Source: Massilia sp. Se16.2.3 (GTDB lineage Bacteria > Pseudomonadota > Gammaproteobacteria > Burkholderiales > Burkholderiaceae_D). From it: DNA of 64,000 nucleotides. Position numbers and translations under genes: made by a program. Below the pieces are notes generated by a model. It saw nothing but the letters and a program-made list of their open reading frames with translations. It had not been told where the DNA came from and did not search any database. This document shows, one piece after another, positions 29,801 to 40,568 of the stretch; the first letter of the stretch is position 1; each line of letters starts with the position of its first letter. The stretch is taken from the NCBI RefSeq assembly GCF_014171595.1, contig NZ_CP050451.1:2046001-2110000 (forward strand). The letters are read 5' to 3'.

Positions 29801-30079
29801 ATGGCACACAAAAAAGGCGGCGGCACTACCCGTAACGGCCGCGACTCAGAAAGCAAGCGCCTCGGCGTGAAGGTGTACGGCGGCCAGGCGATCAACGCCG
29901 GCGGCATCATCATCCGTCAGCGCGGCACCCCAGTGCGTCCTGGCACCAACGTTGGCCTGGGCAAGGATCACACCCTGTTCGCGCTGGTCGACGGTACCGT
30001 CAAGTTCGTCAAGCAGGGCGTCGGTTCGAAGCAGTACGTGACCGTCATCGCTAACGAAGTCGAAGCGGTTGCTGCTTAA
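29801..30079 (+). CDS. rpmA: 50S ribosomal protein L27
   Basis: A 92-residue protein beginning [19 protein letters not shown] with the L27 motif [11 protein letters not shown]. Its N-terminus reaches the peptidyl-transferase centre. The ribosome site AAGGAG lies at 29788-29793. A few residues longer at the C-terminus (ANEVEAVAA) than E. coli L27. A terminator-like hairpin follows before obgE. Confidence 0.97.
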   Translation: MAHKKGGGTTRNGRDSESKRLGVKVYGGQAINAGGIIIRQRGTPVRPGTNVGLGKDHTLFALVDGTVKFVKQGVGSKQYVTVIANEVEAVAA

Positions 30080-30083
30080 TTAG

Positions 30084-31701
<1,618 letters not shown>

Positions 31702-31711
31702 GAATTCTGCC

Positions 31712-32841
31712 ATGACATCCGCCACCCGTTCCGTCATCCAGCCTGCCGGCCGCATCATCGTCAAGGTCGGCTCCTCGCTCGTCACCGACGAAGGCCGCGG
31801 CCTCGACCACGCCGCGATCGCGCGCTGGGCCGGCCAGATCGCCGCACTGCGCGCGCGCGGCAAGGAAGTCGTGCTGGTCAGCTCGGGCGCGATCGCCGAA
31901 GGCATGCTGCGCCTGGGCTTTGCCAACCGCCCGAGCGACATCCACGAACTGCAGGCCTGCGCCGCCTGCGGCCAGATGGGACTGGCGCAAATCTACGAAT
32001 CCAGCTTCAGCGTGCATGGCGTGAAAACCGCGCAGGTGCTGCTGACCCACGCCGACCTGGCCGACCGCGAACGCTACCTGAACGCGCGCGCCACGCTCAC
32101 CACGCTGCTGCGCCTGGGTGTGGTCCCGATCATCAACGAGAACGACACCGTCGTCACCGACGAAATCAAGTTCGGCGACAACGATACGCTCGGCGCCCTG
32201 GTCGCGAACCTGATCGAAGCCGATGCCCTGGTGATCCTCACCGACCAGCGCGGCCTGTATTCCGCCGACCCGCGCAAGGACCCTGACGCCCGCCTGATCG
32301 CCCAGGCCAGTGCCGGCGACGCGACCCGGAAGCGATGGCCGGCGGCGCCGGCAGCAGCATCGGCCGCGGCGGCATGCTGACCAAGGTGCTGGCGGCCCGC
32401 CGCGCCGCGCGCTCGGGCGCGCACACCGTGATTGCACGGGGCCGCGAACCGGACGTGCTCACGCGCCTGGCCGATGGCGAAGCGATCGGCACCGAACTGC
32501 AGGCGCCGACCACGCGCCTGACCGCGCGCCGCCAGTGGATGGTCGACCATTTGCACACTTCCGGCGAGGTCGTATTGGACGCCGGCGCGGTGCAGAAGCT
32601 GACGCGCGAAGGCAAGTCGCTGCTGCCGATCGGCGTCACCGCGGTGAAAGGCGAATTCGGCCGCGGCCAGGTGATCACCTGCGTCGACGAAGCCGGGGTG
32701 CCGGTCGCGCGCGGTCTCACCAGCTACACCAGCAGCGAAGTGCGCCGCATCATGCGCCACTCCTCGAACGAAATCGAAGCCATCCTCGGCTATATCGAAG
32801 GACCGGAGCTGGTCCACCGCGACAACCTCGTCCTCCTGTGA
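31712..32841 (+). CDS. proB: Glutamate 5-kinase, frame interrupted
   Basis: Amino-acid kinase domain with [14 protein letters not shown] at the start, [15 protein letters not shown] and [12 protein letters not shown], followed by [15 protein letters not shown] and a C-terminal PUA domain ([15 protein letters not shown]). It phosphorylates glutamate, the first step of proline synthesis. The frame breaks near 32322 (GCGACCCGGAAGC), one base short of the expected reading; without it the protein is ~376 residues, the usual length. As the loss would cost proline prototrophy unless compensated, sequence error is the likelier explanation. Confidence 0.9.
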
Positions 32842-32849
32842 AAGCGCAC

Positions 32850-33212
32850 ATGACCCATCCCGCCACCGTCGTCCAGGCCCAGCTCGATGCCTATAACGCC
32901 AAGGACCTCGACGCCCTGATGCGTACCTATGCGCCGGACGCCCGTCAGTTCGCGCTGCACGGCACTCTGCTGGCAGAGGGCCATGCGCAGATCCGTCCCC
33001 GCTATGAAGCGCGCTTTGCCGAACCGGACCTGCGCGCCCAGCTGCTCACGCGCAGCATCGTCGGCAATATCGTGACCGACGTCGAACTGGTGTTCCGCAA
33101 CCTGCCGGAAGGCCGCGCCACGGTCGAGATGCTGTGCATCTACGAGGTCGTCGACGGCCTGATCGCCCGCGCTTCCTTCGCGACCGGGGCAACGCTGCTC
33201 CTCACGGCCTGA
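32850..33212 (+). CDS. SnoaL/NTF2-like protein (nuclear transport factor 2 fold)
   Basis: A 120-residue protein with the SnoaL/NTF2 layout: an initial helix pair (VVQAQLDAYNAKDLDALMRTYAPDA, in short LDAYNAKDLDAL), then alternating strands ending ATGATLLLT. Such folds include isomerases, cyclases and small-ligand binding proteins; no catalytic set is evident. ATG 32850 is used; a GTG at 32838 overlapping the proB stop is possible. Confidence 0.7.
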   Translation: MTHPATVVQAQLDAYNAKDLDALMRTYAPDARQFALHGTLLAEGHAQIRPRYEARFAEPDLRAQLLTRSIVGNIVTDVELVFRNLPEGRATVEMLCIYEVVDGLIARASFATGATLLLTA

Positions 33213-33242
33213 TTCCTACACGGAACGATGCTTTCTCGGTAT

Positions 33243-33264
33243 GATATTTCTTTTTTGAAATATC
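33243..33264. promoter_or_regulatory. AT-rich perfect inverted repeat upstream of a membrane-protein gene
   Basis: GATATTTC-TTTTTT-GAAATATC is a perfect 8-base dyad 21 bases before the ATG at 33286, overlapping a TATGAT that could be a -10 box. It has no T-run after it, so an operator or mRNA hairpin is more likely than a terminator. Confidence 0.45.
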
Positions 33265-33285
33265 TCAGGCACCAAGAGGACAGCG

Positions 33286-33879
33286 ATGACCGATTTTTAC
33301 TCCACTCTTGCCCTTGACGAGGAGCTGCCGGCTGTCGCCGGCGAGCAGCCCAGGTTCTACATCGTTTCGCGCCGCAAGATGGCGATCCTCTACCTGGCCA
33401 CCTTGGGCATGTACGGTATCTACTGGTATTACAAGAACTGGGCCTGCTACAATAAGCATTGCCCAGACGCGGCCCAGGCGGGGAACGGCGTATGGCCGAT
33501 CCCGCGTGCGATCTTCTCGGTCTTCTTCACGCACGACCTGTTCGAAAAAATCAAGCACCACGGCCGCCGCAGCCCGCTTGTGGCTGCCTGGGAGCACCGC
33601 TCGCAGGCCACGATGCTGGTGATACTGACCCTCGCCTGCAATCTGCTCGACCGGTTATCGATGCGGGAGATCGGCTCGCCGACCACCGACATTCTCGCGC
33701 TCCTGATCCTGCTGCCGATCCTGTACACCAAACTGCAGGCGCAGGAAATGATCAACGCCAGCTGTGGCGACCCCACAGGCGAGACCAATGCCAGCTTCAG
33801 CGGTGCGAACTATGCGTGGACGATCATCGGCTCCTTGTGGTGGGGCCTGATCCTGATCGGCATGAGGCTGCCCGAGTAG
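33286..33879 (+). CDS. Putative membrane protein of unknown function (197 aa)
   Basis: Hydrophobic segments at KMAILYLATLGMYGIYWYYKNW, ATMLVILTLACNLL, TDILALLILLPILYTKL and YAWTIIGSLWWGLILIGMRL. The YLATLGMYGIYWYYKNW segment recalls DUF4234-like proteins. The ribosome site AGAGGA is well placed. The upstream inverted repeat suggests dedicated regulation. The 233 bases between this gene and the next (33880-34112) hold no gene I can support. Confidence 0.65.
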   Translation: MTDFYSTLALDEELPAVAGEQPRFYIVSRRKMAILYLATLGMYGIYWYYKNWACYNKHCPDAAQAGNGVWPIPRAIFSVFFTHDLFEKIKHHGRRSPLVAAWEHRSQATMLVILTLACNLLDRLSMREIGSPTTDILALLILLPILYTKLQAQEMINASCGDPTGETNASFSGANYAWTIIGSLWWGLILIGMRLPE

Positions 33880-34112
33880 GGCGCGGCTGAGGCGGGCCGA
33901 GTCCGCGCGCTTCGGTCTGCCGCGAGCACCGAACTCGCCCGGGTCCTTGACGTTGCCGTTTCCGCGCTTCGCCACCGTCGTGCCGGGGTTGCCTGCGCCG
34001 GCTTTCTTGCCGCCCGAGGTGACCAACTCGCCCATGAGTCCAACGCAGGCCGGCCCCGGCGCTGCGGGCCAGGCGCGCCGGAAGCGCCGGCCTGGTTTCC
34101 GGCGGAGCCTGT

Positions 34113-34484
34113 TTAGAGAGTCCAGACGTACTTGAGTTCGGCCCAGTCGCGGACGGGTTGTCCGTTTTGCGTCGCGGCTTTGAACTTGCATTTGGCGAGG
34201 CCGGTGCGCGCGGCTTCGTCCAGGTCGGCATGCCCGCTGCTGGCCTTGACCTTTGCATCGAGCACCGCGTTATCGGGACCGACGAGGAAGGCGAGACCGA
34301 CCGATCCCCGGCGCCGTTCCCGCTGCGCAGCCTCGGGCCACGCTGGTTTTTGCGGGCAGCTGCCGAAAACGATGGCGGCCGGGGTAGCGGCAATCGCGGG
34401 AGGCGCCGCGGGGGCGGTCGCGCAGCCAGCGAGGGTGGCAAGGAGGGGCGGCAGCATGACCAGGCTGAGGGTACGGTGTTCCAT
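34113..34484 (-). CDS. Lipoprotein with TonB C-terminal-like domain
   Basis: A 123-residue protein with a lipoprotein signal (LLATLAGC, lipid Cys near residue 21) and a TonB C-terminal-type domain: PAWPEAAQRERRRGSVGLAFLV, ASSGHADLDEAARTGL and the closing WAELKYVWTL, matching the YP-A-R-G-V-SSG-LD-A pattern of the family. The N-terminal membrane anchor and Pro-rich spacer of classic TonB are missing, so it is an energy-transducer-like periplasmic lipoprotein, not TonB. An upstream GTG (34574) is less likely. Confidence 0.75.
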   Translation of the reverse strand: MEHRTLSLVMLPPLLATLAGCATAPAAPPAIAATPAAIVFGSCPQKPAWPEAAQRERRRGSVGLAFLVGPDNAVLDAKVKASSGHADLDEAARTGLAKCKFKAATQNGQPVRDWAELKYVWTL

Positions 34485-34598
34485 GGGGATTCCTGTCTCT
34501 TGAGTGGAAAAATGCGGACTCAGCATTATTCGATCATCTAGACAGTTTTGTCTACTTCTTTCCGTCGCGCCCACAGCCGATGGCCGGGCAGGCTGGCC

Positions 34599-35303
34599 TC
34601 AGCGTCCCGTCACGTCATCGGCGGCGAGCACGACGGGTGCCACGGCCTCGGGCGCAATTACCCCGTCCGGCATCGGTGTCTTGTCGCGGAACTCGCACAG
34701 GTCATTGATGATGCAGTTCCAGCATTTCGGCCGGCGCGCCACGCAGGTGTAGCGCCCGTGCAGGATCAGCCAGTGGTGGGCGTCGATCAGGAACTCCTTC
34801 GGCACCACCTTCAGCAGCTTCATCTCGACTTCGTCGACATTTTTCCCCGGCGCGATCTTCGTGCGGTTCGATACGCGGAAGATGTGGGTGTCGACCGCCA
34901 TCGTCGGTTCGCCGAAGGCCGTGTTGAGCACCACGTTCGCCGTCTTGCGGCCCACGCCCGGCAGGGACTCGAGCGCCTCGCGCGAATGGGGCACCTCGCC
35001 ACCGTACTGGTCGACCAGGATCTGGCAGGTGGCGATCACGTTCTTCGCCTTCGTGTTGTAGAGGCCGATCGTCGCGATATAGCCCTTCAGCTCTTCCAGC
35101 CCGAGGTCGAGGATCTTCTGCGGCGTATTCGCCACCGGATACAGGCGGCGCGTCGCCTTGTTGACGCCAACGTCGGTCGACTGCGCCGACAGCAGCACGG
35201 CGATCAGGAGTTCGAAGGGCGTCGTGAACTCGAGTTCGGTGGTCGGATGCGGATTGGCGGCGCGAAAGCGCGTGAAGATTTCTAGGCGTTTTGCCGGGTT
35301 CAT
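34599..35303 (-). CDS. nth: Endonuclease III
   Basis: A 234-residue bifunctional DNA glycosylase/AP lyase for oxidised pyrimidines. The HhH motif LPGVGRKTANVVL contains catalytic K120, and D138 lies in AVDTHIFRV; both fall at the E. coli Nth positions. The 4Fe-4S ligands follow as C-x6-C-x2-C-x5-C (CVARRPKCWNCIINDLC). The C-terminus is ~20 residues longer than in E. coli. It follows the RnfB-like gene by four bases, one operon. Confidence 0.96.
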   Translation of the reverse strand: MNPAKRLEIFTRFRAANPHPTTELEFTTPFELLIAVLLSAQSTDVGVNKATRRLYPVANTPQKILDLGLEELKGYIATIGLYNTKAKNVIATCQILVDQYGGEVPHSREALESLPGVGRKTANVVLNTAFGEPTMAVDTHIFRVSNRTKIAPGKNVDEVEMKLLKVVPKEFLIDAHHWLILHGRYTCVARRPKCWNCIINDLCEFRDKTPMPDGVIAPEAVAPVVLAADDVTGR

Positions 35304-35306
35304 CGA

Positions 35307-36026
35307 TCAGTCTTTCCGTTCGGGCGGCGGTTCGGTGGAAGCCGCGGCGGCATTTGCGGCCGCACGCAGGCGCGCGCGTTCCATGGCGGCGGCGATGATG
35401 GCGCGCTTGCGCTCCTTCTCGGCCAGCTCCTCTTGCGTGTTGGTGGTCTCCGCGGTGACGGCGCGCATCTTCTCGACCGCCTTGGCGGCCAGGCGCGCAT
35501 CGTTTTCCTCGCGCTCGCGCGTCAGGCGTTCGGTGCGGAAATCGTGGCGCGCGCGGGCGGCGTCGGCCGCCTCCTGCGACCAGGCGGCCCAGCCGGTGCT
35601 TTCCCAGTCGGGCTCGTTGATGCGCGGGACCATGCTGATGCAGTCGACCGGGCAGGGCGCCACGCACAGGTCGCATCCGGTGCACAGGCTCGGCAGGATG
35701 GTGTGCATCTGCTTCGCCGCGCCCATGATCGCGTCCACCGGGCAGGCCTGGATGCACAGCGTGCAGCCGATGCACAGCGACTCGTCGATGAAGGCCACCG
35801 GCCGCGGGCGCTCGATACCGTTCGCCGGATTGATGGGAATGACCGGGCGCCCGGTGACGCCGGAGAGCCGGCGTACCCCTTCCAGGCCGCCGGGCGGACA
35901 CTGGTTGATCTCCGCCTCGCCGCTGGCAATGGCCTCGGCATACGGCCGGCATGCCGGATAGCCGCACTTGGTGCATTGCGTCTGCGGCAGCTGGTCTTCG
36001 ATCAGGTCGGCGAGGGTCTTGGTCAC
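35307..36026 (-). CDS. rnfB: RnfB/RsxB-like electron-transport ferredoxin
   Basis: About 239 residues. The N-terminal [15 protein letters not shown] cluster motif typical of RnfB is followed by two 4Fe-4S ferredoxin motifs ([24 protein letters not shown]). The charged helical tail is Ala/Arg/Glu-rich. The GTG start at 36026 ([18 protein letters not shown]) matches beta-proteobacterial homologues; it lacks the membrane anchor of enteric RnfB and no other rnf gene is in view. It is coupled to nth, mirroring the rsx-nth link in E. coli. Confidence 0.85.
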   Translation of the reverse strand: MTKTLADLIEDQLPQTQCTKCGYPACRPYAEAIASGEAEINQCPPGGLEGVRRLSGVTGRPVIPINPANGIERPRPVAFIDESLCIGCTLCIQACPVDAIMGAAKQMHTILPSLCTGCDLCVAPCPVDCISMVPRINEPDWESTGWAAWSQEAADAARARHDFRTERLTREREENDARLAAKAVEKMRAVTAETTNTQEELAEKERKRAIIAAAMERARLRAAANAAAASTEPPPERKD

Positions 36027-36208
36027 GATGGCGGGCGGCGTAAAGCCGTCATTATCCGACAAAAGCGCGTCCCGCGCGATGTACTGCCCGGATCCCGCAT
36101 GATGATTCCGACAATAAGTGGAGCACCGTACAGAGTGGCGCACGGGAGCGTGATGCAATGGGGGTATGGGCGCGCGCCTGCGTAGCCTGCCCTCATACGG
36201 AGAACAAC

Positions 36209-36625
36209 ATGAACAATCGTTTCATTGCCAAGGCCATGATCCTGGCTTTGCTGGCCGCCAACGCGCCCGCTTTTGCGCAGCACAGCCATGCCCAGGAGCG
36301 GCGCGACGACCGCCGCGAATACCGACAGGAACAGCGGGAAGACCGCCGCGAGTATCGTGAAGAGCGCCGCGAGGACCGCCGGGAAGCGCGCGAGGACCGC
36401 CGCGACGACCGCCGTGCCATGCGCGGCGCCGGACCGCGCCACGACCTCTACCGCGGCGGACGCCTGCCGGCGAACTACCATCATCGCCAGTACGTGGTCG
36501 ACAACTGGCGTTCGCACCGCCTGAGTGCGCCGCCACGCGGCCACCATTGGGTGCAAGTCGGCAACGACTACGTGCTGGCCGCCATCGCCACCGGCATCAT
36601 CGCCAGTGTATTGCTGGGTAACTGA
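36209..36625 (+). CDS. RcnB-family periplasmic protein with charged repeats
   Basis: A 138-residue protein with a signal peptide ([18 protein letters not shown]). A remarkable Arg/Asp/Glu tract built of RREYR-, REDRRE- and RRDDRR-type units covers ~residues 30-70. The RcnB-like C-terminal domain has [20 protein letters not shown] and [18 protein letters not shown]. RcnB limits Ni/Co loss in enterics, but family members here may simply be envelope proteins. Confidence 0.8.
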   Translation: MNNRFIAKAMILALLAANAPAFAQHSHAQERRDDRREYRQEQREDRREYREERREDRREAREDRRDDRRAMRGAGPRHDLYRGGRLPANYHHRQYVVDNWRSHRLSAPPRGHHWVQVGNDYVLAAIATGIIASVLLGN

Positions 36626-36641
36626 CAGAAGAAGGAGCATC

Positions 36642-36863
36642 ATGAGCGAATGGATCATCGCCCCCCTGCTGGCCGTCGACCCGACGGGCCTGCCGACCTA
36701 CCGCCAGGACAGTACGGGCACCACGGACAATTCCTCGGCGGAGAGTGAGGATGGCCTCGACGAGCAGGGCGACCGCCGTGGCGGCGAACGCCGCGCAGAC
36801 CATCAGGGCGAGCAGGACGACGACTTCGCCCGTGGCGAGGACAGGCGCGGCGAGCTGCGCTAG
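36642..36863 (+). CDS. Small acidic protein downstream of RcnB-like gene (73 aa)
   Basis: MSEWIIAPLLAVDPTGLPTY opens a 73-residue protein whose second half is nearly all Asp, Glu, Arg, Gln and Gly (disordered). The ATG has a strong GAAGGAG site and lies 16 bases after the RcnB-like stop, and a terminator follows, so it is probably translated. No known family. An antisense frame here is hydrophobic, a sign to stay cautious. Confidence 0.5.
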   Translation: MSEWIIAPLLAVDPTGLPTYRQDSTGTTDNSSAESEDGLDEQGDRRGGERRADHQGEQDDDFARGEDRRGELR

Positions 36864-36886
36864 CGCTGCCGGAGCTGCGCTTCAGT

Positions 36887-36918
36887 AAAAAATGCCGCAG
36901 CGTGCTGCGGCATTTTTT
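36887..36918. terminator. Bidirectional terminator
   Basis: AAAAAATGCCGCAGC-GTGC-TGCGGCATTTTTT-type hairpin with A and T tracts on both sides, between a plus-strand gene ending 36863 and a minus-strand gene ending 36964. Confidence 0.9.
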
Positions 36919-36963
36919 CGCGCCGGGAAGCCCGCACAGGCAGGGCTTTCCGGTTCGCCGGCT

Positions 36964-37218
36964 TTACGGGGCTGGACGCGCCAGGGTCTTGCGGAAGTCC
37001 GGATCGTCGAACAGCTGGCCAGCCAGCTTGCGGTAGAGTTTCTGGTACTCGGCTGCCGCCAGCGGAATCGCCGTCGCGCCCACGAACGAGGATTCCCACG
37101 TGGCATCGGTACCAAGGGTGCGATCGTACTTGACAGCATCGCCATGAGTGACGACGAAGCGGGCACCGAGCTTGGCCGTGCCGGTAACGATGGCGGGGTC
37201 GGCCTCGCTTTCGGTCAA
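36964..37218 (-). CDS. Protein fragment, probably a truncated gene (84 aa)
   Basis: Eighty-four residues with a protein-like pattern (RFVVTHGDAVKYDRTL, WESSFVGATAIPLAAAEYQKLYRKL, DDPDFRKTL), like the last part of a longer lipoprotein. The start region overlaps low-quality frame alternatives and no signal sequence or ribosome site precedes it. It may be a 5'-deleted remnant or another frame-broken gene. Family not recognised. Confidence 0.45.
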   Translation of the reverse strand: MTESEADPAIVTGTAKLGARFVVTHGDAVKYDRTLGTDATWESSFVGATAIPLAAAEYQKLYRKLAGQLFDDPDFRKTLARPAP

Positions 37219-37276
37219 GCGCAGGCAGTGTGCGTTGTTGCAGCAGAGGGATCACGATGCCAGGTGCCTGGCACCA

Positions 37277-37313
37277 TTGAAAAAGCCCCGGCGCCGTAAG
37301 GCGGCCGGGGCTG
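37277..37313 (-). terminator. Terminator of phaZ
   Basis: On the minus strand AGCCCCGGCCGCC-TTAC-GGCGCCGGGGCT followed by TTTTTC, starting about 18 bases after the phaZ stop. Confidence 0.9.
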
Positions 37314-37330
37314 TTGAAAGGGTCTTGCGG

Positions 37331-38566
37331 TCAGCGGAATTCGCGGATGAACTCGCCGATCTTCGGGCAGATGATCTCGCGCCAGCGGCGGCCCGAGAAG
37401 ATGCCGTAGTGGCCGGCTTTCGGCGCCACGTAGTCGCGCTTCATGTTTTCCGGAATGCTGCTGCACAGCTCGTGCGCTGCCTGGGTCTGGCCGGCACCGG
37501 AGATATCGTCGAGTTCGCCTTCGACGGTGAACAGGGCCACCGTCTTGATGTCCTGCGGACGCACCAGCTTGCCGCCGACTTCCCAGGTGCCTTTCGGCAG
37601 GCGGTGTTCCTGGAACACGGTCTTGATGGTGTCGAGGTAATACTCGGCCGGCATGTCGAGCACGGCGTTGTACTCGTCGTAGAACTGGCGGTGGTTTTCC
37701 GCCGATTCCTCGTCGCCGCGCACCAGGTGCTGGTAGAACTCGCGGTGGCTCTGGGCATGGCGGCCCGGGTTCATGGCGATGAAGCCGGCGTGCTGCAGGA
37801 AGCCCGGATAGACTTTGCGGCCATAGCCAGGGTAATTGCCCGGCACGGCGTAGATCACGGTGTTCTCGAACCAGGAGAAGGGCTTTTCGGTTGCCAGGTC
37901 GTTGACGGCCGTCGGCGACTTGCGCGGGTCGATCGGGCCGCCCATCATCGTCATCGTTTTCGGCAGCTTCGGATCGTTATCGGATGCCATCAGCGAGATC
38001 GCGGCCAGCACCGGCACGGTCGGCTGGCACACCGAGATGACGTGCACGTTCGGGCCGAGGTGACGGATGAAGTCCTGGACGTAGTAGATGTAGTCGTCGA
38101 GGTGGAAGGGACCGTCGCTCAGGGGCACCATGCGCGCATCGATCCAGTCGGTGATGAACACGTCGTGGTCGGGCAGCAGGGCGCGCACCGTGTCGCGCAG
38201 CAGCGTCGAGTGGTGGCCCGACAGTGGGGCAACGAGCAATACCGTCGGCTGGTCGAGCGCGGCGAAAGCGGCGTCGGACAGGTTCTTCTTGAAGTGCAAC
38301 AGTTTGCAGAATGGCTTGGTGACGGCGGCATGTTCGATGATGCCGACCGGCTCGCCCTTGATCGTGGTGGTGTCGATGCCGAACGCCGGTTTCTCGTAGT
38401 CCTTGCCCAGACGATACATCAACTCGTACCCGGCGGCGATACGCTGGGAAAACGGGGTGTGGGCGAACGGGGAAACGGGGTTCGAGAACAGCTTCGATGA
38501 CGCATCCGCCCATTGCATCAGCGGGGTCAGGAAGGAGCGTTGCATCTCGTGCAATTGGTAGAGCAT
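37331..38566 (-). CDS. phaZ: Intracellular poly(3-hydroxybutyrate) depolymerase
   Basis: A 411-residue protein opening MLYQLHEMQRSFLTPL, as Ralstonia PhaZ does, with no signal peptide. The nucleophile is a cysteine in a lipase-box-like segment, HVISVCQPT (C180), rather than serine, a hallmark of the intracellular short-chain PHA depolymerases. The C-terminal AGHYGIFSGRRWRE carries the likely catalytic His. It mobilises stored PHB. A PHA granule-region protein lies 4 kb away. Confidence 0.92.
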   Translation of the reverse strand: MLYQLHEMQRSFLTPLMQWADASSKLFSNPVSPFAHTPFSQRIAAGYELMYRLGKDYEKPAFGIDTTTIKGEPVGIIEHAAVTKPFCKLLHFKKNLSDAAFAALDQPTVLLVAPLSGHHSTLLRDTVRALLPDHDVFITDWIDARMVPLSDGPFHLDDYIYYVQDFIRHLGPNVHVISVCQPTVPVLAAISLMASDNDPKLPKTMTMMGGPIDPRKSPTAVNDLATEKPFSWFENTVIYAVPGNYPGYGRKVYPGFLQHAGFIAMNPGRHAQSHREFYQHLVRGDEESAENHRQFYDEYNAVLDMPAEYYLDTIKTVFQEHRLPKGTWEVGGKLVRPQDIKTVALFTVEGELDDISGAGQTQAAHELCSSIPENMKRDYVAPKAGHYGIFSGRRWREIICPKIGEFIREFR

Positions 38567-38655
38567 AGTAATCCTTCGTGGTGTTGCGCGCCGCCCCAGC
38601 GTGTGGCCGGGACGCGTCGCCCGGCGGGTCGCCGTGCGCGAAATTTCATCAATTC

Positions 38656-38661
38656 ATTATA
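38656..38661 (-). promoter_or_regulatory. Candidate -10 box upstream of phaZ
   Basis: TATAAT on the minus strand, 90 bases before the phaZ start, in an AT-rich patch. I find no convincing -35 hexamer at 16-18 bases, so the promoter is only a candidate. Confidence 0.35.
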
Positions 38662-38774
38662 GAGTAACTTGCTTGACTGGTGGAAATATCGGTTTCGCCT
38701 GAACCTTCGTTCCATGCGCGCTTGAACCGGTTATACACCCGTTTTTGATAGGGCGTCCGTGATGCATCCCACAT

Positions 38775-38806
38775 AAAAAACAATGCCCCGTGAAGACGGG
38801 GCATTG
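38775..38806 (-). terminator. Terminator of the ferredoxin-NADP reductase gene
   Basis: CAATGCCCCG-TGAAGA-CGGGGCATTG hairpin (38781-38806), followed on the minus strand by TTTTTT. It starts ~24 bases after the stop. Confidence 0.9.
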
Positions 38807-38829
38807 TGGTTTTGAAGTAACTGAACCGA

Positions 38830-39927
38830 TTAATCGAAGACGGGGGTCTCGACGCCGAGGATCTTGTGCAGCTTCGGCGAGGTCGTCGTGTACTGCATGT
38901 GGATCTTCTTGTCGGGGAAGATGTAGGGGGCGGCGCCGAAGGCGGCCAGGGCCGCTTCGTGGAAGCCCGACAGGATCAGCTTCTTCTTGCCCGGGTAGGT
39001 GTTGATGTCACCGACGGCGAAGATGCCCGGCACGTTCGTTTCGAACTTCTCGGTATCGACCACTTTCAGCTGGCGGCGCTCGATGTCCAGGCCCCATTCG
39101 GCGATCGGGCCGAGCTTCGGCGACAGGCCGAAGAAGACCATCAGCATGTCCAGCGGCACGCGGCGGGTGACGCCGTCGGCGCCGGTGACCTTCACTTCGG
39201 AGAGCTTGCCGTCCTTTTCGTCGAAGCCCGTGACCTGGCCGGTGATCAGCTGCATCTCGTACTCGTCGCACAGGGCCTTCATCTTGGCGACCGATGCCGG
39301 CGCGGCGCGGAAGTCTTCGCGGCGGTGCACCAGCACGACCGACTCGGCCTTGCCGACGAAGTTCAGGGCCCAGTCCAGGGCGGAGTCGCCGCCGCCGCAG
39401 ATGACCAGGTTCTTGCCGTCGAAGATCGCCGGGTCCTTGACGCGGTAGAACAGCTGGCTGTTCTCGAACTTCTCGATGCCGTCGACCTTGATCGTGCGCG
39501 CCTGGAAGGAACCGACGCCGGCGGCGATGAAGATGGTCTTGGTGATGAACTGGGTGCCGGTCGAGGTCTCGACGTTGAAGCGGCCGTCTTCGCGGCGCTG
39601 CACGGTCGTCACTTCCTGGCCCAGGTGGAAGGTCGGCTCGAAGGGCTCGATCTGCTTGAGCAGGTTGTCGGTCAGTTCCTGGCCGGTGCAGACAGGCACG
39701 GCAGGGATGTCGTAGATCGGCTTGTCCGGATACAGTTCGACGCACTGGCCGCCCACGGCCGGCAGCGAGTCGATGACATGGGCCTTGATCTCGAGCAGGC
39801 CGAGTTCGAAGACCTGGAACAGGCCGACGGGACCTGCGCCAATGATGACGGCATCGGCTTCGATGGCGCCGGCGAACGAGCTGTTAGGGGCGATGCTGCC
39901 CGCATCGTGGGTGGCATTGATAGTCAT
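38830..39927 (-). CDS. Ferredoxin-NADP(+) reductase, thioredoxin-reductase-like
   Basis: A 365-residue flavoprotein with FAD motif [12 protein letters not shown] near residue 28, the NAD(P) motif [13 protein letters not shown] near residue 170, and [15 protein letters not shown] near the end. There is no CxxC redox pair, which separates these reductases from thioredoxin reductases. It would pass electrons between NADPH and ferredoxin; fdxA lies 144 bases upstream on the same strand and is a plausible partner. Confidence 0.9.
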   Translation of the reverse strand: MTINATHDAGSIAPNSSFAGAIEADAVIIGAGPVGLFQVFELGLLEIKAHVIDSLPAVGGQCVELYPDKPIYDIPAVPVCTGQELTDNLLKQIEPFEPTFHLGQEVTTVQRREDGRFNVETSTGTQFITKTIFIAAGVGSFQARTIKVDGIEKFENSQLFYRVKDPAIFDGKNLVICGGGDSALDWALNFVGKAESVVLVHRREDFRAAPASVAKMKALCDEYEMQLITGQVTGFDEKDGKLSEVKVTGADGVTRRVPLDMLMVFFGLSPKLGPIAEWGLDIERRQLKVVDTEKFETNVPGIFAVGDINTYPGKKKLILSGFHEAALAAFGAAPYIFPDKKIHMQYTTTSPKLHKILGVETPVFD

Positions 39928-40070
39928 GCACGCAATCCTGTTGATTTTTTAAAAGAGGGGGCGGTGACGCGATGGCCGCTAGTGTGCCACGGAAGACGCA
40001 CGGCTGCAGGCGCCGGACCAAAACCGCAACTGCCGGCGCAAGCGCGCGCCGGCGGCTGCTACATGCAATG

Positions 40071-40394
40071 TCAGCGGGCCAGTTGGTCGAGCTTGGACTT
40101 GACGTCTTTCCACTCGTCCGCGTCAGGCAGGGCCGGTTTGGTCTTGGTGATCGATGGCCATGCGCGCGACAGGTCGGCGTTGATCTTGATGAATTGCTGC
40201 TGGTCGCCCGGCACGTCTTCCTCGGCATAGATCGCGTTGACCGGACATTCGGCCACGCACACGGCGCAGTCGATGCACTCGTCGGGGTCAATCGCGAGGA
40301 AATTCGGGCCTTCCCGGAAACAATCGACCGGGCATACATCGACGCAGTCGGTGTAGCGACAGCGGATGCACGATTCGGTGACAACGTGGGTCAT
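40071..40394 (-). CDS. fdxA: Ferredoxin FdxA (7Fe-8S type)
   Basis: A 107-residue ferredoxin beginning MTHVVTESCIRCRYTDCVDVCP and then CIDCAVCVAECPVNAIY. The altered first cluster spacing (C-x2-C-x4-C) is that of 3Fe-4S/4Fe-4S ferredoxins. It carries electrons for cytoplasmic redox enzymes. ATG 40394 is used; an upstream ATG at 40463 adds an unlikely leader. Confidence 0.93.
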   Translation of the reverse strand: MTHVVTESCIRCRYTDCVDVCPVDCFREGPNFLAIDPDECIDCAVCVAECPVNAIYAEEDVPGDQQQFIKINADLSRAWPSITKTKPALPDADEWKDVKSKLDQLAR

Positions 40395-40568
40395 AACAGT
40401 CCTATTGATGGTGGGTGCCGCAGCGTCAGCGCGCAAGGAGGGGCCGCCAACATGGCAAAGCACTGTATTTTAGGGCAATTCGGGCTTTCCTACAAATCAC
40501 GCTTAGACACAATATACATAAGCAAATGTGCTGCGTGACGTACGATGAGGCCGGTTTTGCCGCGCCGC

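Noticed and set aside
31712..32841. proB as a true pseudogene
   Set aside because: One base restores a normal-length enzyme and the same type of break recurs in many genes here, so error is the simpler reading.
33880..34112. Small minus-strand frame starting MGELVTSGGKKAGAG
   Set aside because: It continues antisense into the preceding membrane-protein gene and lacks a clear ribosome site.
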